Position numbers and translations under genes: made by a program. Below the pieces are notes generated by a model. The model was not told where the DNA came from. It saw nothing but the letters and a program-made list of their open reading frames with translations, and did no database searches. Positions 57,298 through 64,000 of a stretch of 64,000 nt of DNA are shown here, in pieces. Origin of the DNA: an uncultured Faecalibacterium sp. (GTDB taxonomy: Bacteria > Bacillota > Clostridia > Oscillospirales > Ruminococcaceae); assembly GCA_934539245.1 (NCBI GenBank), contig CAKTCK010000006.1, forward strand, positions 1-64,000, written 5' to 3'. Every line of letters begins with the position of its first letter. The stretch's first letter is position 1.

Positions 57298-57432
57298 GCC
57301 CTCTCAGGCGCTCCCGCGCCAGATTCCCCTTTTTGTCGCTGCGCGACATCTTCCCCCGGAGCGGGGGAAGTCTTTCCTCAAAGGGGGAGCCAAGTTTCAA
57401 GGCTCGTTGCTGAAGTTTGAAGTGTAATGAGG
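57298..57432. repeat. Intergenic palindromic repeat, copy 11
   Basis: GCCCTCTCAGGCGCTCCCGC, then a TTCCCCCGGAGCGGGGGAA hairpin and GGGGGAGCC with the TTGCTGAAGTTTGAAGTG remnant of the core. It is truncated, lacking the second half. It abuts the yidD end. Confidence 0.8.
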
Positions 57433-57437
57433 ATGTT

Positions 57438-57740
57438 TTATCCCCTATGCCGCTTTTCAAACAGCTTTGCGGGCTGTAGGTTGCGGGCGGGGCTTTGCCA
57501 GCGGCCGGGCGGCGGTACGGGGTCATAGCCCCACCTGCCCAAGGGATTACACCGGGCAATGCGCCAGGCCCCCAGCAGGATGCCCTTTACACAGCCGTGG
57601 GTCAGGATGGCCTGCATGGTGTAGTTGCTGCAGCTGGGCGAAAACCGGCAGCTGCGGCCAATCCACGGGCTGAGGATATGCTGGTAGATACGGATGGGCA
57701 CGCACAGCGCCCTGCGGCAGAGCATTTGCAGCCGGTTCAC
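57438..57740 (-). CDS. yidD: Membrane protein insertion efficiency factor YidD
   Basis: A 100-residue YidD protein with the conserved core YQHILSPWIGRSCRFSPSCS and GAWRIARCNPLGRWGYDPVP with its Cys and Trp. It starts four bases inside the end of rnpA (ATGA overlap), so both are translated from one mRNA. The tail of about 20 residues is longer than usual. It aids insertion together with YidC. Confidence 0.93.
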   Translation of the reverse strand: MNRLQMLCRRALCVPIRIYQHILSPWIGRSCRFSPSCSNYTMQAILTHGCVKGILLGAWRIARCNPLGRWGYDPVPPPGRWQSPARNLQPAKLFEKRHRG

Positions 57741-58144
57741 GCGCGGGGCTCCGGCTTCTGCTTGCGGGCAGGGGGCACGGTGGCGGGCGGCTTTGCGTCC
57801 GGGCGCTTGGCCTTATCCGGCAGACCGGCCTGGGCAAACAGCTTTGCCACAACGCTGCTCAGCTGCCAGCTTTTCAGCTTGGGGGTCATGCCCCGAGCCA
57901 CGAAGATCAGATCGTAGCCGCCGATATTGTAATCCAGATGCTCGTCGATGGCGGCCTTCATCACGCGGCGGGCGCGGTTGCGCTGCACGGCATGGCCGAT
58001 CTTTTTCGTGGCGGTCAGGCCCACCCGGGTGTTGCGGCCCCGGGTCTTGAGCACATACAGCACCAGTGCCGGGTTCACATAGGACTTGCCGCGGGCGTAC
58101 ACACGGCCAAACTCGCTGTTGCGGCGGATCGGACGATAACGCAT
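57737..58144 (-). CDS. rnpA: Ribonuclease P protein component
   Basis: A 135-residue RNase P protein subunit, which with the rnpB RNA removes 5' leaders from tRNA precursors. The RNR region RVGLTATKKIGHAVQRNRAR with RRVMK is the conserved RNA-contact motif; FGRVYARGKSYVNPALVLYV precedes it. The start at 58144 has AAAGGAGG at good distance. The C-terminal tail (AKRPDAKPPATVPPARKQK) is basic and extended. A hairpin terminator lies between rpmH and rnpA. Confidence 0.93.
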   Translation of the reverse strand: MRYRPIRRNSEFGRVYARGKSYVNPALVLYVLKTRGRNTRVGLTATKKIGHAVQRNRARRVMKAAIDEHLDYNIGGYDLIFVARGMTPKLKSWQLSSVVAKLFAQAGLPDKAKRPDAKPPATVPPARKQKPEPRA

Positions 58145-58262
58145 AACGTCGGCACCTCCTTTCGTCCGGGTGCACATAGGTGCACTCTTTAGCCAGTATA
58201 TCAAAAATTTTTGCAGTTTAAAAGCCCATCCGGGCATTTTTACGAAAAAACTTTTGACAGGT

Positions 58263-58301
58263 AAAAAAATAAGACCGCCAATGGGATATCAGCGGTCTTT
58301 T
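58263..58301 (-). terminator. Terminator/attenuator between rpmH and rnpA
   Basis: AAGACCGC / GCGGTCTT with a 13-base loop, A-run upstream and T-run (TATTTTTT) downstream on the minus strand. It may limit read-through from the strong rpmH promoter into rnpA. Confidence 0.75.
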
Positions 58302-58347
58302 GTGCGCATATTCATTTCTGCGCCGGATCTCACCTGCAAGGCAGAGA

Positions 58348-58482
58348 TCAGACAGTCAGGCTCTTGCGGCCCTTTGCACGGCGAGCATTGATGACCTTAC
58401 GGCCGTTCTTGGTGCTCATGCGGGTCAGAAAGCCATGAACTTCCTTGCGCTGACGCTTCTTGGGCTGAAAAGTTCTCTTCAT
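58348..58482 (-). CDS. rpmH: 50S ribosomal protein L34
   Basis: A 44-residue protein: [19 protein letters not shown] at the start and [18 protein letters not shown] at the end, the full L34 signature. ACGGAGG precedes the ATG on the minus strand. It is divergent from dnaA across 375 bases, the classical position. Confidence 0.97.
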   Translation of the reverse strand: MKRTFQPKKRQRKEVHGFLTRMSTKNGRKVINARRAKGRKSLTV

Positions 58483-58561
58483 GGTTGTATCCTCCGTAAA
58501 AACTTATCCCCGGTATGGGGTCTTGATCGGTCCCAGATTGGGGACAGGCTTGCAATTCAAC

Positions 58562-58591
58562 AGTATATCGCATAGTATGACGTTCTGTCAA
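58562..58591 (-). promoter_or_regulatory. Promoter of rpmH
   Basis: TTGACA (58586-58591) and TATACT (58562-58567) on the minus strand, 18-base spacer. The leader of about 75 bases is free of ORFs. Confidence 0.75.
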
Positions 58592-58666
58592 GCATTTTTT
58601 GCAGTTTTCTGCAAACTTTTTTCTGATTTTTCTGTTAAAAGCTTTTCAACTTTTTCACCATTTTGC

Positions 58667-58719
58667 TGTGGAAAACTTTTTTCTACCAGATATTGTGGTC
58701 TTTTTTGCGCTTTTCCACA
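58667..58719. promoter_or_regulatory. Two DnaA-box-like sites upstream of dnaA
   Basis: TGTGGAAAA (58667-58675) and TTTTCCACA (58711-58719) are the same 9-mer in opposite directions, resembling TTATCCACA boxes. They lie in the AT-rich rpmH-dnaA gap. Confidence 0.55.
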
Positions 58720-58770
58720 AGGCTGCTGTACCAGCTTATCTTATGTATTATAAATTACATTATAGTAATA

Positions 58771-58799
58771 TAGACGCAGGGAGATTTTTGTGGTATACT
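58771..58799 (+). promoter_or_regulatory. Promoter of dnaA
   Basis: TAGACG (58771-58776) and TATACT (58794-58799), spacer of 17. Confidence 0.5.
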
Positions 58800-58857
58800 A
58801 ACGTGGTATCAGCAGCATTGTTGAAAACTTCGACCGATTCAATGGAGTGGATGTTTT

Positions 58858-60180
58858 ATGGATTCTTTCAAGGACGTTTTAGAAGCGGCCCAGATGTACT
58901 GCAAGGCGCAGATGGCCGAGCCAACGTACAATCTCTATATCGACGGGTTGGAGCCCATCAGCTTTGAGGACTCCAGCCATATCACCCTGTCGGTGCGCAA
59001 CGATTTTATCTGCAAGATCGTCACCGACCGGTACCTCGGCCTGCTCAAGGAGGCCTTCAAGTCCGTGCTGGGCTTTGATGTGGACATCACCCTTGTGGTG
59101 CCCAGCACCCCGCCCCACGAGGTAGTACTGGCCCAGCAGTACGAGGCAAACCCCGCCTCCCCGCAGGGCAACTACGAGTTCACCTTCGAAAACTTCATCA
59201 AGGGGCCGTCCAACCAGTTTGCGTTTGCTGCTGCGCAGGCTGTGGCGGCAAACCCCTCCGGGGCGTATAACCCCCTGTTCATCTACGGCGGCTCGGGTCT
59301 GGGCAAGACCCATCTGCTGACCGCCATTCAGACCGAGATCAAGCGCACCCACCCCGATTTCGTCATCATGTATGTCACCTGCGAGCAGTTCACCAACGAG
59401 CTGATCGCCGCCATCCGCGCCGGCAGCACCGAGGACTTCCGCATGAAGTACCGCGTGGCAGACCTGCTGCTGGTGGACGATATCCAGTTCATCGCGGGCA
59501 AGGAGTCCACGCAGGAAGAGTTCTTCCACACCTTCAACTCCCTGCACGATGCCCACAAGCAGATCGTCATCGCCTCCGATCGCCCCGCCAAGGAGATCAA
59601 GAGCTTGGAAGAGCGTCTGCGCACCCGCTTTGAGTGGGGTCTGACCGCCGATGTGCAGCCGCCGGATTTCGAGACCCGCGTAGCCATCGTGAAGCGCAAG
59701 GCAGAGCTTCTGCATCTGGATCTGCCCGAGGACGTGGCAGAGTTCATTGCCAACCACCTGAAAAACAACATCCGCCAGCTGGAGGGCGCAGTGAAAAAGC
59801 TGAACGCCTATTATATGCTGGAGGGCATCCAGCCGGTGATCAGCGTGGCGCAGAACGCCATCAAGGATATCCTCAACGAGACCCAGCCGGTACCGGTGAC
59901 CATCGAAAAGATCATCGGCGAGGTGTCCCGCACCTTCAACGTGTCCCCTGCCGACATCCGGGGCACCAAGCGCAACGCCAATGTGGCTTCCGCCCGGCGC
60001 GTGGCCATCTATATCCTGCGGGAAGTCACCGGCATGAGCATGGAGGAGATCGGGCGGGAATTTTCCGGCCGCGACCACTCCACCATCGTCTACTCCCTCA
60101 AGACCATGGAGCGGGACATGAAGAACGACCAGCACCTGCGGGAGACCGTGAGCGATATCATCAAGAACGTGAAGGCCTAA
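58858..60180 (+). CDS. dnaA: Chromosomal replication initiator DnaA
   Basis: A 440-residue initiator. Domain I is the first 80 residues; the AAA+ domain has FIYGGSGLGKTHLLTAI (Walker A) and DLLLVDDIQFIAGKE (Walker B). Sensor motifs lie around ASDRPAKEIKSLEERLRTRF. Domain IV carries the DnaA signature GREFSGRDHSTIVYSLKTME, which contacts DnaA boxes. It starts with the ATG at 58858; the ribosome site is weak (GGAGTGG). It initiates replication at the nearby origin. Confidence 0.96.
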   Translation: MDSFKDVLEAAQMYCKAQMAEPTYNLYIDGLEPISFEDSSHITLSVRNDFICKIVTDRYLGLLKEAFKSVLGFDVDITLVVPSTPPHEVVLAQQYEANPASPQGNYEFTFENFIKGPSNQFAFAAAQAVAANPSGAYNPLFIYGGSGLGKTHLLTAIQTEIKRTHPDFVIMYVTCEQFTNELIAAIRAGSTEDFRMKYRVADLLLVDDIQFIAGKESTQEEFFHTFNSLHDAHKQIVIASDRPAKEIKSLEERLRTRFEWGLTADVQPPDFETRVAIVKRKAELLHLDLPEDVAEFIANHLKNNIRQLEGAVKKLNAYYMLEGIQPVISVAQNAIKDILNETQPVPVTIEKIIGEVSRTFNVSPADIRGTKRNANVASARRVAIYILREVTGMSMEEIGREFSGRDHSTIVYSLKTMERDMKNDQHLRETVSDIIKNVKA

Positions 60181-60577
60181 ACCGGGGAAAACCGGGCAAA
60201 AGTCATACTCATTTCAGGGTGTGACCCCAAAATATGGGGAGAAAACGGAACAAAAGGGGGAAAATACGCCTATATCTTGTGGCAAAAAGGCGAAGCTTTC
60301 CACACTTTCCACTTAGTTTTCAACATTTAACATTAGTTCTTCACATCGGCTGTGGAAAGAAACACCGTTCCCCACCTTTCAACATTTCCTTCACGAGCCT
60401 TCCACAACCCGGTGGAAAGCCAAAGCCCCGCATCCCGGCAAGACATTTCCGGGTTTTCAACATCTTCCCCACCCCCTACTACGGTTACTACAACAAGTTC
60501 AATATATTACAGCCTTCCGGCAGCAGCCCAAAGGACAGAGATCCAGCCGGAAGTGTGAAAAAAGGAGAGATACTGTT
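60181..60577. other. Probable oriC region between dnaA and dnaN
   Basis: About 400 bases without a gene. Between 60296 and 60419 five DnaA-box-like 9-mers occur: CTTTCCACA, CTTTCCACT, TGTGGAAAG, CCTTCCACA and GGTGGAAAG, in both directions. This is a dense run beside dnaA with A/T-rich stretches either side. The promoter of dnaN is not evident. It is a strong candidate for part of the replication origin together with the sites at 58667-58719. Confidence 0.6.
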
Positions 60578-61684
60578 TTGAACATCGTCTGCGATAAAAC
60601 ACTGCTCAGTGCAGCCATCGACGGCGTTTCCAAAGCTGTCACCATGCGCTCGTCCATCCCAGTGCTGGAGGGCATTCTGCTGAAGGCCGAGGGCTTTCAG
60701 CTTACCCTGACCGGCTACGATCTGGAAATGGGCATCGTGACCACCATCGAAGCCAACATCAAGGAACCGGGCGAGATCGTGCTGAATGCAAAGCTGCTCA
60801 GCAGCATGATCAGCCGGATGCCGGCAGGTCAGATCAGCATCGTGGCGGCCGATAACGGCAAGACCACCATCCAGAGCGGCGTGGCACAGTTCGAGATCCA
60901 GTCCATGCCGGCCACCGATTTCCCCGATCTGCCCAACACCGGCGCGGAGCAGACCCTGACCATCAAGACCGGTGTGCTGCGGGATATGATCGACCGCACC
61001 CTGTACGCCGTCAGTCAGGACGAGAAAAAACCCGCCCACACCGGCGAACTGTTCGAGATCGAGCTGGACAAGCTGACCATGGTGGCGCTGGACGGCTACC
61101 GCCTTGCCATCGTGGAGCGGCCCATCACCGCCGTGAAGGATATCCGCATCATCGTGCCCAGCAAGACCATGACCGAAGTGTCCCACCTGCTGGCCAACGA
61201 TGACGAGGAGGACGTGCACATCAGTGCCAACCGCCGCTATGTGGTATTCACCACCGCCGGTTACACCATCATGAGCCGCCTGATCGAGGGCGAGTTCCTG
61301 AATTACCGCAACGTCATCCCTGCCGGAAGCCGCACCCGGGTGACCATCGACACCAAGGACTTCATCTCCACCATCGAGCGCGCCTCTCTGATTATTACAG
61401 AGCGTTTAAAAAATCCCCTCCGCATCTCCTTTACAGAGGGTAAAGTTGTGGTGCGCTGCCAGACCAACCTCGGCCGCGTGGTGGACGAGTTCAGCGCCGC
61501 CTGCGAGGGCGATGAGGTGGAGATCGGTTTCAACAACCGCTATCTGCTGGATGCGCTGCGCAACGCCCGCACCGAGCAGGTGCGCATGGAGATCAGCGGC
61601 CCCTTGAGCCCGGTCAAGGTGCTGCCGGTGGAAGGCAACGATTTCCTGTATCTGGTACTGCCGGTACGGTTTAAAAACGACTAA
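60578..61684 (+). CDS. dnaN: DNA polymerase III beta subunit (sliding clamp)
   Basis: A 368-residue sliding clamp. Three similar domains of about 120 residues (start NIVCDKTLLSAAIDGVSKAV, LTITKIK-type loops, and end VLPVEGNDFLYLVLPVR) match the family. The start codon is TTG, preceded by AAAAGGAGAG, and the alignment begins there. It tethers polymerase III to DNA and recruits other repair factors. Confidence 0.95.
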   Translation: MNIVCDKTLLSAAIDGVSKAVTMRSSIPVLEGILLKAEGFQLTLTGYDLEMGIVTTIEANIKEPGEIVLNAKLLSSMISRMPAGQISIVAADNGKTTIQSGVAQFEIQSMPATDFPDLPNTGAEQTLTIKTGVLRDMIDRTLYAVSQDEKKPAHTGELFEIELDKLTMVALDGYRLAIVERPITAVKDIRIIVPSKTMTEVSHLLANDDEEDVHISANRRYVVFTTAGYTIMSRLIEGEFLNYRNVIPAGSRTRVTIDTKDFISTIERASLIITERLKNPLRISFTEGKVVVRCQTNLGRVVDEFSAACEGDEVEIGFNNRYLLDALRNARTEQVRMEISGPLSPVKVLPVEGNDFLYLVLPVRFKND

Positions 61685-61696
61685 GGAGCGCGTTTT

Positions 61697-61912
61697 ATGC
61701 AGAAGATTCTCATTCATACCGAGTTTATCAAGCTGGATGCCCTGCTCAAATTTGCCGGTCTGTGCGAGACCGGCGGCGAAGCCAAGGAGCTGGTGCAGGG
61801 CGGTGCTGTGAAGGTGAACGGCGAGGTGTGCACCATGCGGGGCAAAAAGTGCCGCGCGGGGGACGTCATCGAGCTGGACGGGCAGAGCGTAGAGATCGGG
61901 CAGGGTCAGTAA
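61697..61912 (+). CDS. rlbA: S4-domain RNA-binding protein YaaA (RlbA)
   Basis: A 71-residue protein with an S4 domain: [20 protein letters not shown] then [20 protein letters not shown]. It sits between dnaN and recF, the usual place of yaaA. RlbA takes part in ribosome maturation or replication control; the role is only partly known. AAGGAG precedes the start, and the stop codon abuts the recF ATG. Confidence 0.92.
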   Translation: MQKILIHTEFIKLDALLKFAGLCETGGEAKELVQGGAVKVNGEVCTMRGKKCRAGDVIELDGQSVEIGQGQ

Positions 61913-63034
61913 ATGCGTCTGCTTTCGCTGGAAGTACAGAATTATCGCAATATCCGCGCCGCGCGGCTGGAACCCGGGCGGGAGCTTACCGTCATCTGCG
62001 GCAACAACGGCCAAGGCAAGACCAACCTTTTAGAAGCCATCTGGCTGCTGACCGGCGGCAAAAGCTTCCGGGGCGGCAAGGATGCCGAACTTGTGCGCCG
62101 GGGAGAAGCATTCGCGGTGCTGGAAGCCGACACCCAGCGGGACCGGCCGGCAGGCTGCGAGCCCGCCGAGCCTGCCCACATCCGTATGACGGTGGGCACC
62201 CCGGAAGCCGCAAAGCCCGGCCGCTATGCGGCGGTGAACGGCGCAGCGCCCAAGCGGGCGGCGGCGCTGGCGGGCAGCTTTCCGGCGGTGGTGTTCGACC
62301 CCGGCCACCTGAGCCTTGTCAAGGGGGCACCGGAGGGGCGGCGCAAGTTTCTGGACGCTGCACTGTGCCAGCTGTACCCCGGGTATCTGGCAAGCTACCG
62401 CCGCTATGTGCGGGTATTGCAGCAAAAAAATGCGCTGCTGCGCCACTCTGCAAACGGGCAGGAGCGCCCCTATGCGGAAAAGCGCACCCTGCTGGAAGTG
62501 CTCAACACCGAGCTTGCCGCGCAGGGCGAGGCTTTGCAGCAGCGGCGGCGGGAGTATCTGGAGCTGCTGGCTCCCCGCGCCTGCGCCAACTACGCGGAGC
62601 TTTCCCACGGGGCGGAGCGGATGAGCATCCGCTATGCCGCCCAGTTTGCGCCGGGCGGGCTTGCCGCACTGCTGCGCCAGCGGCAGGAGGAAGAACTGCG
62701 CGCCGGGCAGAGCCTGTGCGGCATCCACCGGGAGGACTTGGAGCTTTTACTGGACGACCAGCCTGCCCGGGTGTATGCCAGTCAGGGACAGCAGCGCAGT
62801 GTGGTGCTGTCCCTGAAAATGGCGGAAGCCGCCGCAGCCGCGCAGATCACCGGGGAGCACCCGGTACTGCTGCTGGATGATGTGCTGAGCGAGCTGGACG
62901 AAGGGCGCAAGCAGTATCTGCTCACCTGCATGAAGGAAAAGCAGACCTTTGTGACCAGCTGCGATGACACGGACTTTTTAAAGACCGACGGCGAGGTATA
63001 CCGCATGGACGGCGGGGTGCTGAACCGGGTCTGA
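61913..63034 (+). CDS. recF: DNA replication and repair protein RecF
   Basis: A 373-residue SMC-like ATPase. It has Walker A VICGNNGQGKTNLLEAIWLL, the signature QGQQRSVVLSLKMAE and Walker B VLLLDDVLSELD. RecF loads RecA at gaps during repair and restart. It starts immediately after the yaaA stop codon, without its own ribosome site, so it is translationally coupled. Confidence 0.95.
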   Translation: MRLLSLEVQNYRNIRAARLEPGRELTVICGNNGQGKTNLLEAIWLLTGGKSFRGGKDAELVRRGEAFAVLEADTQRDRPAGCEPAEPAHIRMTVGTPEAAKPGRYAAVNGAAPKRAAALAGSFPAVVFDPGHLSLVKGAPEGRRKFLDAALCQLYPGYLASYRRYVRVLQQKNALLRHSANGQERPYAEKRTLLEVLNTELAAQGEALQQRRREYLELLAPRACANYAELSHGAERMSIRYAAQFAPGGLAALLRQRQEEELRAGQSLCGIHREDLELLLDDQPARVYASQGQQRSVVLSLKMAEAAAAAQITGEHPVLLLDDVLSELDEGRKQYLLTCMKEKQTFVTSCDDTDFLKTDGEVYRMDGGVLNRV

Positions 63035-63123
63035 CGGCATGGAAAAATGTTGCAGATAATGCTGCATAAAAACTGCATTTTTACTGGCTTTATGCAAACA
63101 AAAGACACGGGAGAAAATACAGT

Positions 63124-63381
63124 ATGTATATTCATCTGGGGCGGGACTATGTCCTGAACGACCGTGACATCATTGGCATCTTTGATCTGGAGACCACCAC
63201 CACCTCCCCCCGGGGGCGGGAGTTTTTGAACTACGCCCAGAAGAACGGGGCGGTGGTCAGCCTTTCGGACGAGCTGCCCCAGTGCTATGTGCTGGCAGAC
63301 GGGGGGCTGGTGGATGCGGTGTATCTTTCGGAGCTGTCCAGCGCCGCCATGCGCCGCAGAGCGCAAAAGATGGTGGAGTGA
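63124..63381 (+). CDS. remB: Extracellular matrix regulator RemB (DUF370)
   Basis: An 85-residue protein matching RemB/YaaB: MYIHLGRDYVLNDRDIIGIF at the start, DLETTTTSPRGREFL then GAVVSLSDELPQCYVLA. In Bacillus it regulates matrix genes and lies between recF and gyrB, as here. ACGGGAG lies before the start. It may be a nucleoid-associated factor. Confidence 0.92.
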   Translation: MYIHLGRDYVLNDRDIIGIFDLETTTTSPRGREFLNYAQKNGAVVSLSDELPQCYVLADGGLVDAVYLSELSSAAMRRRAQKMVE

Positions 63382-63521
63382 AATTTGCGGAAAACGGGCG
63401 GAAGATCCACAGAAAAAAGAGGGATGGGAAAGCCCCGGAACTGCCCGGAAAGCCGCACCGTGCCAGCTGGAACGCCCTCTGCGGGCAGCGCGTGAAGACA
63501 CAACAAAACGGCGAGAAAAAA

Positions 63522-63537
63522 GTACACCATGGTGTAC
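63522..63537. promoter_or_regulatory. Perfect 16-bp palindrome at the gyrB promoter
   Basis: GTACACCATGGTGTAC overlaps the -35 region of the TATAAT promoter at 63553. It is an operator candidate. Confidence 0.6.
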
Positions 63538-63558
63538 CGGTTCCCGCTTTGCTATAAT
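63530..63558 (+). promoter_or_regulatory. Probable gyrB promoter
   Basis: A perfect -10 TATAAT (63553-63558). The -35 position (63530-63535, TGGTGT) is a poor match and lies inside the palindrome, so activation or repression there is plausible. Confidence 0.5.
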
Positions 63559-63600
63559 TTGAAAAAACAAACGCAAAAACGAACAAAAGGGAGAAAGGAT

Positions 63601-64000
63601 ATGGCAGAAGAAATCATTACCAGTACAAATGCCGATACCGTAACCGACCACGAGTATAACGCCAGCGAAATTCAGGTTCTGAAGGGTCTGGAGGCGGTGC
63701 GCAAGCGCCCGGGTATGTATATCGGCTCCACCGGTGAGCGCGGTCTGCATCATCTGGTGTACGAGATCGTGGATAACGCCATTGACGAGGCGCTGGCCGG
63801 TTACTGCGACCACATCGAGGTTAAGATCCTGAAGGACAACATCATTCAGGTCACCGATAACGGCCGCGGCATCCCCGTGGACATTCAGGCTGATACCGGT
63901 CTGCCCGCCGTCACCGTGGTGTACACTATCCTGCACGCCGGCGGCAAGTTCGGCGGCGAGAACTCCGGCTACAAGGTGGCCGGCGGTTTGCACGGCGTGG
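63601..64000 (+). CDS. gyrB: DNA gyrase subunit B (5' part, cut by the window end)
   Basis: The first 133 residues of a GyrB ATPase domain. [20 protein letters not shown] is the family start; [27 protein letters not shown] and [22 protein letters not shown] carry the Bergerat ATP-binding motifs. The start at 63601 follows AAAGGGAGAAAGGA. An N-terminal extension of about 22 residues ([20 protein letters not shown]) precedes the core. It introduces negative supercoils; the remainder lies outside. Confidence 0.96.
   Translation, partial: MAEEIITSTNADTVTDHEYNASEIQVLKGLEAVRKRPGMYIGSTGERGLHHLVYEIVDNAIDEALAGYCDHIEVKILKDNIIQVTDNGRGIPVDIQADTGLPAVTVVYTILHAGGKFGGENSGYKVAGGLHGV

Noticed and set aside
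11331..57432. CRISPR array among the repeated sequences
   Set aside because: Copies are far apart, of different length and in both directions, with no regular spacers and no cas genes.
60234..60581. A 115-codon frame between dnaA and dnaN
   Set aside because: It lies over the DnaA-box cluster, has no proper ribosome site and no similarity to known proteins; the region is better explained as origin DNA.

Overview
The window looks like chromosomal DNA from a high-GC, low-redundancy gut Firmicute of the Oscillospiraceae/Ruminococcaceae. The closest match I can suggest is Faecalibacterium. This rests on the GC-rich coding sequence, the family of intergenic 'CCCTCTCAG...' palindromic repeats, the style of the Tat- and lipoprotein-exported flavoprotein, and the Firmicute-type gene order round the replication origin. 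The assignment comes from recognition, not from a search.

Left part (1 to about 14 kb). The window opens inside the leader of a leftward rRNA operon with two consensus promoters. A divergent pantothenate-kinase-like gene (coaX), a tRNA-Arg(CCG) and a MATE exporter follow. Next come a small antisense-type RNA beside a toxin-like gene remnant, then a Tat-exported FMN/FAD reductase with a divergent LysR regulator, a Tat-exported esterase, a membrane protein of unknown function, a CstA-type peptide/pyruvate transporter, a second LysR regulator and a small histidine phosphatase operon.

Middle part (about 13.5 to 45 kb). A second MATE gene has a structured leader that fits a guanidine-IV (mepA) riboswitch. 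A leftward three-gene operon encodes a Wadjet/MksBEF-like SMC complex (JetA, JetB, JetC) with no JetD nuclease beside it. Then follow secreted and lipoprotein genes of unknown role, acylphosphatase and a CBS-type family II pyrophosphatase, a third MATE gene, a low-GC type II restriction-modification pair, a PAP2 phosphatase, a CLC antiporter, a DUF362 ferredoxin-like protein, and a BglG-controlled alpha-glucoside PTS operon with a GH4 phospho-alpha-glucosidase. After these come gluQ, uppP, two TrkA/RCK proteins translationally coupled to PH-domain membrane proteins, a HAD phosphatase, and a tRNA-Met / structured spacer / tRNA-Glu transcript.

Right part (45 to 64 kb) is the replication-origin region. 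Leftward: rpmH, rnpA, yidD, yidC, khpB (jag), mnmE, mnmG, rsmG, noc-like parB, parA, parB and serS. Rightward: dnaA, dnaN, yaaA (rlbA), recF, remB and the start of gyrB. Candidate DnaA boxes lie on both sides of dnaA, and three parS-like 16-mers lie in the par segment. Copies of the intergenic palindromic repeat have entered this normally compact cluster at several gene junctions.

Several things deserve a second look: the Wadjet-like operon without JetD, the structured RNA leader of the MATE gene, the structured spacer between two tRNAs, the CoaX homologue that lacks its catalytic aspartates, and the repeat family.
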